Assembly: GCA_951230915.1 (NCBI GenBank)
Contig: OX579636.1
Coordinates: forward strand, 41,233,912 to 41,297,911
Direction of reading: 5' to 3'
Origin: Antitrichia curtipendula
Taxonomy: Eukaryota > Streptophyta > Bryopsida > Hypnales > Leucodontaceae
DNA length: 64,000 nucleotides
The notes beneath the pieces are model-generated. The model was not told where the DNA came from and did no database searches. It worked only from the letters and a program-made list of their open reading frames with translations. The first letter of the stretch is position 1. Every line of letters begins with the position of its first letter. Of this stretch, positions 1 through 11,639 are shown piece by piece. The translations under genes were made by a program, and so were the position numbers.

Positions 1-749
1 CTAAAAATCCCCAAAAAATCGATTAGCCTCCCTCAAACAAGTGGTAATGAGGTCTCAACTCAAACAAAAAACATCTCCTCACTTCTGACACACTGATTCG
101 TAGAAAACAATATCTCACAGATTCAAGCCTCTGCATACATTCTCCGGTAGAATGAATAGGCAAATTCACTGAAAGACTCAATTTGTTGTCTCTCCCCCAA
201 GAGGAGAGACGTAGCAACAGCTCAAATATGTAAAAAGTTGTGGTGCTTAATCGAAATGAGATTTTTGTTCGAAGCAATAGGAGCATAATAAGGCCCCTCA
301 TTCAAAGAATAAATTTCCTAGATTTAGTAGAAAGTGTGACATGTGGTTATTGGAATAGTAAATTCTAAGACTGTTGATTAGGGTTTTCCAATTTTCCAAT
401 TTTTCAATCAGTGGAAGAATGGCAAGTGACAGTTTAACAATTTTTTAATATGATTCTATTTAATGATTCTACTTATTAAAACTATTTTAAATCCATATGT
501 ATGATCAATACATAGCAACTAAGTTTTCTTCAACTCTTTGCAAAAATTTAAATTCTAGTGGTAGTATAGCATACACTTTCAATATTACGATTTGTAAAAA
601 GGTAACGTACTGAGGACTATATGAAACTTATGCATTCTTATTTGGAATAGGTTCACTTGCGCTTGATATTCTTCGCAAGTAAGCGAACGACTGAAACTAA
701 CCCACGAGAAAACCAACAACACACAGATCCAAAGAAAACATAATCTCAC
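1..749 (-). other. Probable intron 5 of the GlnRS gene
   Basis: A good donor (GTGAG, 749-745) follows exon 5, and I found no exon continuing the N-terminal domain in the rest of the stretch. An open frame at 23-301 on the minus strand has a vaguely similar segment around 190-240, but its phase and acceptor do not fit, so I did not call it. Confidence 0.5.
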
Positions 750-2220
750 CATTGGTTCGATAGCGTTCTTCCAGTAGAATGTCCTTGTTCACGTTAATAA
801 CAGATGACACAGCCGCTTTGATCTCGGCCGGAGAAACTTCCACACCTGCAGCAAAATCATAGCATAAAATGAGACTCTAAACACAATACAGAAAACCAAA
901 AAACACAGGTTAACTTTTAGAAATTAAAAGAACAAATGCCTCCAGAATATAGAGGACCACGCAAATACCGACTCAAAAGACTGCACCCGATTAGCATAAA
1001 CATTTGCCGCCTCATACTTTTTACAACGACAAATTTGCTATCACTCCACCACCCAAGATTGACACTTTTGCTAGAATTTGAGCATGTAATTTCCATACCA
1101 ACACCACACTTCGTCTCAAACTCGGCAACATCATACGAATCTGACCCCACAAGAGCAAAGAACCCGAGTGCAGCTTCAACCTGAGGTATGGTCTTGATCT
1201 GCGCCACATCAACCAACACAACAATCAATCACAATCCAATTCTATGACGAAAGGCGAAATTAAGAGCTCAAATTCAAAAGTAAAAAACAATGGAATAACC
1301 ATGCAGAACAGTGGACACAACAGACTCTCTTCCAGCTCCCATCTACCACTATAAGTACCTGATTGTTTGAGATATATTTACAGAAGTCCGCTCGATGCTT
1401 CAGGGCATTGGTCGGGAACTTGGTGGCCACCTGCAGACCCTCACCATATGTGAGAAATATCCGAGGAGAAGCCAATGATGGTTCTGCTTTTCATAGCACT
1501 ATTGGACAAGTTGATCAGGTTTTAATGCTCTGATAGCACTTTGGAATATCTTAAGACAAAATTTACCCACCAAGCCGCTAATACAAAACCGAGTTGTCTT
1601 TCTATGTACCAGACTTCCTAGGCATGTTGTCTATCTATTAGTGGTGTTGACCTTTGGTCTAACAGCTACCTTCTTCCTATTGTAGTAATCTAAGTGGGAA
1701 TGCAAAAGATGGAAATTTTAGAAACCAAGAGTCCATAAGCTCTAATGTCACAATTTTAAACATATAAATTGTGAAGCTGTTGCTTCTAAGGTCAGCAAGA
1801 CGACATAGTTTCATAAGCGACTCCGAGATGGACATAGCTACAATTAAGAAAAAAATTAACAGCAACGAAATGTAATCTGAACCATGAAAAGAGAGCATGT
1901 AAATAAATTAAAGATACTTACAGTATAAAGAAGATTGCCCACAGACTTGTCACAACCATTCTCAACGCCAGCCTGAACATTCAGAATTGAAACAGAGTTC
2001 ATTCGGACAGAACATGACGCAACAGGTAATTGTACTACATGTATTTCAAAATAAAATAGAAGGGCTAGAAGCAGACCTCGTGCACGACATTGGTGAGATT
2101 AGCAGTGACTTTGGGATTTGCCACCGCATTAGCTGCGGTTTTGGCATCGAGACCGATGCTCTTGAAAAGTGAGAGAGCGGCGGGATCCCGCACCCCCTTC
2201 GATTCGCTATCCACGGGCAT
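750..2220 (-). CDS. Glutaminyl-tRNA synthetase, N-terminal part (5 exons, runs off left edge)
   Basis: Charges tRNA-Gln with glutamine in the cytosol. Five exons join in frame: 2220-2077, 1972-1922, 1430-1359, 1198-1099 and 845-750, all with GT donors and AG acceptors. They encode about 154 residues of the helical N-terminal GlnRS domain. Key stretches are KVTANLTNVVHE (exon 1), CDKSVGNLLYT (exon 2), VATKFPTNAL (exon 3), IKTIPQVEAALGFFALVG (exon 4) and ILLEERYRTN (exon 5), matching the order in plant cytosolic GlnRS. The start is the ATG at 2220-2218. The last visible exon ends one base into a codon, so the gene continues. The catalytic Rossmann domain lies outside the window. No convincing next exon is seen in 1-749, so that stretch is probably intron. 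A pyrimidine-rich tract ending GTGTGCAG just upstream of the ATG suggests an intron in the 5' UTR. Confidence 0.9.
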
Positions 2221-2270
2221 TTTGAAACTCCTTCCCCCCTGCACACAAAAATTGAATCGCCTTGAGACAT

Positions 2271-2287
2271 AAACCCTAAACCCTAAA
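2271..2287. promoter_or_regulatory. Telo-box repeat in the GlnRS leader
   Basis: Two overlapping AAACCCTAAA units read on the plus strand, 50-70 bp upstream of the GlnRS ATG. In plants the telo-box is common in promoters and leaders of translation and ribosomal genes, which suits a tRNA synthetase. Single AGGGTTT or AAACCCTAA motifs also occur near 2700, 17619 and 18025. Confidence 0.55.
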
Positions 2288-2289
2288 AC

Positions 2290-4270
2290 TCGGCTGAATT
2301 GACAAACTTCGTTACCAGGCCGTGAAAAAAGAGAATTGGCGGTCACGAGGACTTCCGAAGCAGAGCGTGCTTCCCTCTGCATGGGGCCACAAGTAAAAAA
2401 GAAAAATGGACGACTGAAGCAACCTAGGACTTGAAACAGAGCCCACTACAATCGTTATAAATTTCACAATCCCAATGCGTCCTGCGCAAACTCAAACCCA
2501 AAATCGCAAATGAAACCAACAATATAGCCGCGCACATTGCGCTCCGACCTTCTCACCGACTTGTGGCACCACGAATCCCCAATTCAGTTAAAACTTGAAT
2601 CCTGCCTGCGGGCGAAGGTGTCTGAAATCCTGGCAGGTCCTGAGTGTCTCCGCGCTCCTCTTGTGTAGTGGCTGCTCAGTCCAGGTAGCTGTATGCACTT
2701 AGGGTTTAGTGGTGGCTTGAGAATTTTTTCTTTTTTTTGAAAGATGGATGTTCTAAACTTATGAAGAAAGAGAGGTCGCCCAGCGAAATGAGAGAGACTG
2801 GCGATCAACAGGACGACGTGGAGACGAAGGCCGCAAAATGGGAATCTCGCTTCAAGGGCGTCTCCATAATCTGGAAAGCCGAGCAGCCGACAGAGTGGCA
2901 ACCAAGGAGAGCCGCAAGCCACAGCAAGTGTCTGGTCTGGTCAATTTCCCTTTAACCCTGAAACTAGGGCAGTTTTGTTTTTTTATCATTTTGGTTATGA
3001 TTTTGGAGAAGTAGACAGATACTTCTTCAATATTTATGTGATGTTGGTGATACCTATATCAAATCTAGGTGGATACCTAGGTAAAATTTCGGCGTTGGTC
3101 TTAAAATATAGCAGTAATTTAGCTATTTTGGTTATAAAAAAATGAAAATTTCTTATACAAAATAAAGTCCAATAGGCTTTGGTTATAGCCAATTGTCAAA
3201 AAATCATGCATGAAAAAAAACAGTAGATATTGACAATGGAGTTGTGAAGTTCTTTACTTTCATAGACATGGAAGAAAACACATCAAATATGGATGAAGAT
3301 TCATTTATTCATTCAATGTATATGCATTCTTCCAAAATCAAGGGGATACTCTTCAAGCATTTGGGAGCAATTTAGCAATTTCATTTAATGAAAATTTACA
3401 GTCAAATATTCCTTCCAAAAAAATATTGTATCACTTTTGGGCACAAAAAAAAAATCCTTGCTAGTGAGGGTTAAAAGTTGCCATTGGATGACTCTTTGTA
3501 TCCCTGTAATTATGTAGGAAAAACTCAATTTTTCATTCAATGTTGTTTGGCGGATTGGAGTTGCTTGAACACATTTATAAACTATGGTACTGGAAATTCT
3601 TTCATTGTAGTATTGTTGCCCTTGCCTTTTGGGAAGGGTCTCTATTGCCTTGACACGCAAAATCGACTTTAGGAATTGCTACTTTTAGAAGTCTTGAAAT
3701 GGCTCTCTGTAACAAAATTGGATATTTTTTATCCTTTGGAGCTTTTAATTGTGGGCCTTAGGATTTGAGTCTCTACTACTTGTTCTTCTTTTTATTATTA
3801 AAGATTTGGATTTAGATATGCCCAAGCATAGAGAACTTTGAATCTACTAGTTGATGTCATCCAAAATTTTAGTCATTTAATTGCCAAAGGTACCACTAAT
3901 TATCTCACATTTGGATCACATTAAAAAAAAGATAATTTTTTCAATATTACTAAAGAATATTAGAGGCTTATTGGGTAGATTGCATCCCGCAGAATTGCAT
4001 CATGGAGATGGAAAACAAGGATTTAGAATTGTGCACATGGCAACTTTTGCATGTTACAAAGCAAAGAAACAAAATGTGCAACATAAACAGGGAGTACAAG
4101 AAGTCGAAACACAATACAACAAGGGAGAAGGAAAAAAAGTTCAAAGAGTATAGAGCACAAGCCTTGAACTAAGCACAAGCAAGGAATTGGGAGAGTAAAA
4201 CACAAACAGAGAGTGAAACTCATCTTCATGTGATGAGTCCTAAAAGAAGGATTGACCACAACATTTTAGC
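2290..4270. other. GlnRS upstream region and A+T-rich intergenic DNA
   Basis: 2290-2960 is richer in G+C and probably holds the GlnRS promoter and 5' UTR. Short open frames there match nothing I know. 2960-4270 is A+T-rich with no recognisable gene. Confidence 0.4.
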
Positions 4271-5764
4271 TTAGCCCCTAAAATCCCAAACCTTTTTTCC
4301 ATCAAAACTCATTCAAAACTGCCATTTCTATAGCAAAGAGGAAAAAAAAATTAAAAACGTTTATTTTGCATATCTAATTATAGGGATCTTGTACCAAACT
4401 GGTATAAGAATGTGCAAAAGAAATTTCACAAATTTTAACTATATAGATAGCAAGATATTTGCATTTTAAGTAAAAGAAACAAGTTTTTTTGCACCTTGCT
4501 CAACTACATTTTAGGGCTTTGAACCTTTATAACTTATCATTTTAGTTCTACTAAAATTGAATTTCTAATTTTAGATGGTAAAGAATCAAGTTGAGAGTCT
4601 AGGAAAAAAATTCAAAAACCACACACTTAATTTTCACTCACTAAAAAATTATTAAGTAGAAGTAGGTTCAAGATTGAACAAAGATCTAAATTGTTAATAG
4701 CTCTAAGATGGAATTGAAATACACTAATCTCAATAGTGAGATTGTTCTAACAAGAGATCTTAACCTTGTGAAATATTTTTTTTTGAAAAATTGTAAAAAT
4801 TAAGATTAAAAATGGATTCTTCAAGTTATTTTTTCAAGAAGATGTTGTGATTGCCCCCAAAATAAGATTGTCCATAACTTTTACATAACAGATCTAGATG
4901 GAATAAATCAGAGCTTCCCACATACATAAAAATATAATCTAAACAAATTTATTTTTAAAATTTGTTACTTCAAGTTTTTTTGAAATTTTTTTCTACCCAC
5001 CAAACTTAAAAAAGGGCTCTTTGTGCCAACACTTTTGCTTCCAAGCTCCAATTGGAAAAAAAATTATTCCCTCTATCCCACTAAAAACCTCCAAAATTAT
5101 TCTTTTTAAGGGATTAACTATATTTTTAGTCATAGTGCTAACAATACATGTATTCAAGAACAAGTAAACCATCATTTAGATCTATGCAAAATCTTCAACT
5201 TAGTCATTGTCATTTAGACACTTAAAATCTATGTGGAAAGTACAATATTTGAGCATAATTTGTAAATACTACTAGTTCTATCATTTTAAATGATTTAAAG
5301 GGTGGTGGCAACAATAGGATTCCCAGAAATAGGATTCCTAGAAATGTGTTTCCCAACCTAAATATGTGCAATAAAAAAAACTAACCCTTTTTTACAAACA
5401 AAATTTTTATAGTGTTGAAGTGGTCACTACATGTATCATCAACAAAACTATCTAAAGAAACAATTCGTACAAGGTGCCTTGTATGTGCAAGACCAAACTT
5501 ACTAGGCCAAAGGAATGCTTTTAGATCGCTCTACAAGGTTGTTCAATACGGCAAACATTTACTCAACATTCAAAATCAAGAAACAAAGCTTTTTAGTGGG
5601 ACAAAAATTCTACTTGATTTGGAGGTTATTAGTGAGACAGAGGGAGTATATTTTAGGAAAACTAACGTGTTTTTCAATCTTCACAAAAAATTCAGAAAAT
5701 GAAAGACAAATATTGAGACCATAGAAGCCTGCCCGAAATCCATTTTGTCCCCCTTAGGTGTTAA
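4271..5764 (+). mobile_element. TTAA-flanked inverted-repeat element, copy C (long, 1494 bp)
   Basis: Begins TTAGCCCCTAAAATCCCAAAC, the TTAA here being TTAG, and ends with a TAGGTGTTAA block. Just inside the right end it has the family mark CCTGCCCGAAATCCATTTTG, also seen in the copies at 16.6 and 25.6 kb. Internal blocks such as GGATCTTGTACCAAACT and CATAACTTTTACATAACAGA are shared with other copies. It is much longer than the ~580 and ~930-bp forms, so it may hold an insertion or be a longer subfamily. No long open frame. Confidence 0.6.
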
Positions 5765-6673
5765 AACGAGGGCCTTATAAAGTTGCGAATGGAACGAATG
5801 ACTGCAGAAGCATTACGAGAAAATAGTACTCCGTATATTGAATATAAGTGCAGAGAAAGAGCCTAAAACATGTAAAATGTGCATCAAACAAGTGCCTCAC
5901 GGCACTTGTGAAAGAAATACCTTCGGAGACTGTTTTCAACAATTTGCAAAACCCTTCATGCTCAATGACGTGTACATGCTTAGCAGTAGTACCTACACTC
6001 ACTACAGTAGCCCTCGCTACTTGCGACTGGGGTCTAGCTCACGGCATGTGGCAGAAGGTGGTCCTGCCCATATTGGCAGGTGGAAATAATTGGACACATC
6101 ATTTTCCAAACTTCCATGCAACAGATTCCATGGAGAGTTGTCTCTACTCTAAATAGCAACATAATACAAAGGTGGACAGGACATTTGCTATGTTGTCGAT
6201 AACAGCATGGAACCTTGGGGTCTATGTTACATCCGCTCCATAACAGAGCTCATATTTGACAAAACCTTACCTATGCAGCTTACTCTACTTCGGAGTTAAT
6301 TCATCGGGAGTATTCGAGACATCCTGACGAAAGTACTTCTCCAGAAGTTCTAGTTTCAGTATTATCGCTTAGTGACTCATGATTCCACCAGACTTGAGCT
6401 TGCGGATCCTGCAGAATGCAATGAGCACTATTCAGTCACACAAGGTCTCGACAAATATGATAGAAACACCACACTAGGAAGTGTTCAAAGAGAAGCTCTC
6501 CAGAATAGACGACTCCAAAATCTACCATTGCAAAAGCATCATAAACCTAAATCTGTCAAAAGCTTGACGTCTTGGCGTCGGTGAAAAGCAGAAAACTTTC
6601 ACGTAAATGCTTGTTCACATTTGGAAGCGTCACAGTAATTGACTTGCCAAATGCAAAGTGACTGGCTGATTCT
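5765..6673 (-). other. 3' flank of the maspardin-type gene
   Basis: G+C content is higher than in the intergenic DNA and no gene is recognised. It probably contains the 3' UTR of the minus-strand gene ending at 6674 and could hold a small terminal exon if the donor-like GTATGT near 6713 is used. Confidence 0.4.
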
Positions 6674-9600
6674 TCAAGCATACAAAATGTTCAAGGTGAG
6701 ATACATACCACTGGGTCGCATGAAAACTCGTTGTGGAGCACTCAAATCATTTCCCAAGGGTCCTAAAGGATCTCCATTTCGATGGAACGAACCTGAACCA
6801 CTACTGCTCATGAAAAGGCTTCCAGAATCTAGTCTTTTCATAGAAGATCCTGCAGTAAGTCCCTTCTTTTTCATATCCTTGACTAAAGGCAGACGATCTT
6901 CATTGATGACCAAGCCTTTGTCTTCATTTTTTATTTCCTCTGCGGAAGATAAGTTGGACGGAAAGAGATCACTTCTCAACCGCCCCAAGGTATTGCCACT
7001 AATTCCCTTCTTCTTGAGGTCCCTATTCACTTCAATTCGCTCATCAATAGCTGCAGATGCGACTTTATCGTCCTTTTTCCTTTCTTCTTCGAAAGTTGAG
7101 TTCCTTTGTTTGGATACGGGGGCTCTTGCCAGGGACTGGGGAACTAATGGAAGTGCACCTTCAACCCCTGCACGTCGCAAGTGCAACTGCATTCAAGAAA
7201 TTGGATGTTAGAGGCAGCTCATACACCCCACAGTAAATGTCAACGTCAGGCACAGACTGCCGAGCTCTCTAAAGAATCTTCAGGCAATAAGGCAGAAACA
7301 CCCATAAGCGTCCCTGTTCTTGTACAAGATCGAAACTCTCTTCAGATCAAATCTTCATCACTGTGTATGAATTTCATATGCAATTTTAAACCGGGAGGTT
7401 GTAGAACACTGAAGTGACAGTAGACAACCCATTTCGATCCAAGGATGAGTGGCCATGGGCATTTAGCCAAGGTAGAGGACACTACCACCAACAGGGACCT
7501 CACAAAAATAACACTCCAGAAGAGCGGCAAATAATACCCTCTACCTTTAACAATGCTTCTGAAAAACAACACTCGATGAAATTTACCATCATAAGTCTAG
7601 CAAGCACTTCTTCCTACCCCAATAACAGAGGATAATAAATACCTGTGCATGAAGATTGACCTCGTCAGCACGAGAAAGAAAAGGAAAATCTCCTCCCGAC
7701 TTCAGAAGAGCTCGACGAGCCCCAGGATAGCGAGCGCCAGTTTGGTCTTTGAGGAAAGAAGGGACCGCACAATAGTCATTCGTCTGCGGCACCGAAATAA
7801 ATCTATTAAGTGAACTAATAACTTGATCAGCAGAGTAACAAATTGTGAATTGTGATGATTACGCAAGCGCTTGTTATAGACTTTGGTAGACATAACCACA
7901 GAGCAAAATCACTTTCACAGTCAAATCAACGATTCCCACAAAAGAAAAATCCACGGTTCACAGACAGAATAAAAGCTCGACACCACATCAAAGAACCTCA
8001 CTAGGCAATCCTGAGATCAGAAGCGGTAACCGTAAGTTTAACGAAATGGTTCTCACATCCATTATAGTAAGCGAAGAATCAGCAAGACCGAGTTGCCCCA
8101 CTGCTGCTTGTAAAGTATTCAAGGTTAATCGTGAAGCCAACTCATCCCTTGTCAGAGTTTCCAGCTGTGAAAGTAAGAAAAGCTCACATTAAAGTCGATT
8201 CTAGCTATAGGTCTTCCTTCACAGAAATACTAGATTTCCATACAAAACCAACCCCGTAACATGACACAAAACTATTCCATAACAGCAGGATAGTCACTAA
8301 AGAAAGATTTAATCATTTACAGGCACACCTCCCATCAGTAATCTCGACAGCTTCGAAAGAAATGTTGGATAAAAGTTGAAACAGAAATCAGGAAACACAA
8401 AATAGCTAGACAAGTCAGGACAACATACCTGGCTCACTACAAAGTCAATCGAATCAGCAATTGCAGGCTCCTGTGGACCATCACGAATTCCCGTGAGGAC
8501 GAACCGTTTCAAGACAAACTCAGGCGTCCAGTTTATGCTACACGACATCCAGCACAGTTGAACCAGTCTTGGGTTAGAGACTTTTACAGGAGCATGAAAA
8601 CCCAAAAGAATCACAAAATCCAGATCCTTAGACTGCAGGGAGTAATCTACTGAAACTCTAAAAATTTGGAACACCAACGAATGGCCACCATAGCGATACG
8701 ATTTACGTTCTGATTTAAAAGAAATGAAGAAAATGCCACCTGTAGCTGAACAAATTTTAAATGCTTGCGACCTGGGTAAGGGCAGAGGGCAGAAAACTCA
8801 CAGAGCTGACCAAGACATAGATGCTTGGAAGAGGTGGTTGTCCACATAAGTATTAGAAAGGAGCAAGGATTTGACACGACGTGGTCGATGCTGGGCAAAC
8901 ATTTGAGCCAAGAATCCGCCAAGAGAAGTACCGTACAAGTGAACCTGTAAACCCCAGCAATAAACCCAATCTTATCTCTCTGGATTATATGCAACACAAA
9001 TCAGTAACTCAAAAAAGAGATCTCTCTTCACACCCTAGATCTGAAATCACTGAACAATTGCTTCAGCCTTTCTCCCTAAACAAAGACTTGGTTAGGTAAA
9101 CAAACAAGCCATGACGCAAAGTCCTTACATGATGACAACCAAGGGCATCCAAGAACTTCTCAAAAGATGTGACCCATTCCTGATGAGTCCAAACTGGAGG
9201 AGCATCCGCAGCAATTACTCTAAAACCCTGTGGAAAAACACAGTCTCCTGTAAATGAAGTGACAAGTCCGACAACCTCTCCAAAATTCAGCTCAATATTT
9301 TGGCGACCGCAGGCAATCCCAGGCCGCCTGACCAAATTGTAGCACATCAAGATCAGAAACTCGATTGAATTGCAGCTCCCCAATTAGTCAGTCTTCCAAC
9401 TAACGGCGTGTCACATTAAGAATTGGGATTCAGGGCATTAGAGCAAGAGGAAACCTTAACCCTTGCAATGGACAGTCGCATGCCATAAGACTCTGTAGAC
9501 TTTGAGAAGTTGGGAAATCTTCCTTTGGAACAATTTCATTACAATTTTAAGGAACAAAGTGAACCAGATATGAGAGTATACAACCTTTGAACGTAAATAA

Positions 9601-10860
9601 AATTTGGTTTTGACATAGGTTACAAAGACAATTAGTGTTAACAAGTGTAGGCTAAGCTGGTCCGAGTCGGTGTAAATGTAGGCTAAAGCCGTTAACTAAT
9701 AAGAGCAACAATCTCTACCATTGAGCTAAGATTACTGATATGGCATCAAATAGATGACATTTCTAAGCATACTTAAATAAAGTAATTAGTACTTTTATAC
9801 CACGGCACCAATGTTTAAAATGTTTGCTGGGGTCATTTTCTAAAAGGATTGTTCGTGTACAAAGACTTATGGCACGTGACTATACCCCTCACCATTGCCC
9901 AAACTTTCATGTGATTCGTGCACTTGTTTCGCAATCCCTTGACATAACAAACTGCAATTCTCGGAAGCATGGACAAGGGGTCAAAGGATCTCAGAAACTG
10001 TCTAACGATTGAATCGTGCCACATACCTTGAGACATAGAGTGAGAATCTGCTTGTAGAACACATCGGCCGTTCCTGCTGTGCCACAGAGACATACTAAAG
10101 GCGCCACAGACTTGGGACCGTAATCGTAGTAGCGCCACTGCTTGGTGCCATTTGATCCAATCTGCAAAACCAGCCCCAGCAGAGTTCTCCAAAATCACAT
10201 TCAAGTAGTATGGCAGTTTCTTCGTTGCACTCAACCAACCTATATGTTCTATATAGTGTATAAAACACTATTTCCTACGTTAAATGCTAATTCAAACGCC
10301 GTGTATTCCAGTATCACTGGGCGGATAAGATTGGAATACCGTTGACCAAATCCCAAGCTCCCGAGCTAAGCCACTAGTTGAATGACTAATTATTCACTCA
10401 AAATATTCTCCTGCCACTCCTTCTATATTGATCCCAATGTTAAACCAAATGCAAACTATTTAACAAGAGTATACAATTTTGATGGCACTTTACATCATAA
10501 GATGACTTAATATTCACTCAAAAGATTGCGTGCCACGGTGATCCCAAGGATAAACCAAGAGCACTACTTGAGAAAAGGAGAAAATTTCGATGGCACATTA
10601 AACCATAGATGACTGATTGATTACTCAAAAGATTCCTTTCCTCTCTGTCTATGATGATCCCAAGGTTAAACCAAGTGAAATCTTTAGCAGTAAATGCAAA
10701 GCACTCTCGCAAAAGCAAGAAAACAAAAACAAAGGCGCCAAGAGGGGCGAGAGAGAGACGATCGGAAAAGGAAGGGATGGAACAGTACCGGAATATGATG
10801 GAGCGGCACATGGGCCTTGAAATAAACGTAGTCGCCTGAACCACTCATCCCTTCAGGCAT
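6674..10860 (-). CDS. Maspardin-type alpha/beta hydrolase (8 exons)
   Basis: Homologue of maspardin (human SPG21/ACP33), an alpha/beta-hydrolase-fold protein linked to endosomal and trans-Golgi membranes; its enzymatic role is unproven. Exons: 10860-10789, 10161-10027, 9227-9129, 8944-8802, 8537-8429, 8164-8057, 7783-7643 and 7186-6674, all with GT-AG borders and compatible phases, about 439 residues. Diagnostic stretches: VYFKAHVPLHHIP (exon 1), YYDYGPKSVAPLVCL (exon 2), the nucleophile elbow GTSLGG with Ser near 109 (exon 4), LTGIRDGPQEP (exon 5), TNDYCAVP and GGDFPFLSR (exon 7), LHLRRAGVE (exon 8). After LHLRR comes a polar tail of about 165 residues rich in Ser, Lys and Glu, longer than in the animal protein. 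The start could also be the in-frame ATG at 10848. A donor-like GTATGT near 6713 could remove the last residues. Confidence 0.9.
7345..7600 (+). repeat. Gene-associated repeat, copy 1 (intron 7 of maspardin gene)
   Basis: Contains GGGAGGTTGTAGAACACT, GACAGTAGACAACC and CATGGGCATTTAGCCAAG, then CCTCTACCTTTAA. The same blocks in the same order occur at 22.33-22.70 kb, and in part at 18.27-18.60 kb. It is antisense to the host gene. Confidence 0.65.
9690..9745 (-). other. tRNA-like A-box relic in maspardin intron 2
   Basis: The minus strand reads TTAGCTCAATGGTAGAG, a perfect tRNA D-arm/A-box. No acceptor stem or GTTCGAATC-type B-box follows, so this is not a functional tRNA. It may be a relic of a tRNA or a tRNA-derived SINE. 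Confidence 0.3.
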
Positions 10861-10904
10861 AACTTCTTGCTCTAGTCCTCTCTCATCTGCACAACCAACC
10901 TCTA

Positions 10905-11560
10905 CTCAATTGCTGTCCAAAAACACCAAGGCAACGAACAAAAATTCAAAATCGCCCGAAAGGATATCGAACAGAGAACACACACCAAAGATCCGCACGG
11001 AAGACCCCTAGAGCGCAAATAACAAATTCCGAAAACTCTCCCGCAAAATCCCCTATCCAGAATTCCCGATCCGAACAAGGTCCGCAGTCCAGGTCCGCGA
11101 TGAGGCTCAACCGAAAGAACCGCAAAAGTGAGCAACTGATCAACCTAACCTAAAACACAAATCTCTTGTTCGCATCTGGAAACCCACAAACCCGCAAAAG
11201 TATACCCAACAGAAGCGCAAAAACCTCATATTCCCTACAGAAGATAGGATTTCTAAAGAAAAAGTACCTCCGGACAGCTGTGACCGAGATCCGGACTGGC
11301 GATAAGTCCTTCAACTGCGAGTGCGAGTCGCGAGAATACACAGCGGAACAAACCGCTCCCGGTGAGGAGGGATGGCGCTACTTGGCTTTTCGCAATTGCT
11401 CCTGCAAGCAAGCCAGCTGCGTGCCGCAGAGGCTTTTGCTGAAATCTTCCGTCGGAGATAGATGTCTTCGGGAATAACGTAGATTTTGATCGGGGACAGT
11501 TTTGCATTAAGTTGGTAGATGAGGAGTGTCACCGGCTTCAGTGCATTCATGGGCTGTTTT
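10905..11560 (-). promoter_or_regulatory. 5' leader of the maspardin-type gene (inverted-duplicated with 16.99-17.35 kb)
   Basis: G+C-rich stretch directly upstream of the maspardin start. Its minus strand matches the plus strand of 16.99-17.35 kb in two blocks: 11555-11388 with ~16998-17150, and 11090-10905 with ~17158-17345. Shared words include CTGTCCCCGATCAAAA, TCAGCAAAAGCCTCTGC, CGCAGCTGGCTTGCTTG and GCGGACCTTGTTCG. The ~300 bp between the blocks is absent from the other copy. Position suggests promoter and 5' UTR. Open frames here lack protein similarity. Confidence 0.6.
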
Positions 11561-11639
11561 GGCCAGTGTTTATTTTTCTGGCAACTTGTAGCCAAATTGC
11601 AAGTCTTGTCAGAGGATTTCACCCAATGCAACTAAATTA

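Noticed and set aside
9690..9745. tRNA gene on the minus strand
   Set aside because: Only the D-arm/A-box is convincing; no T-arm B-box or acceptor stem.
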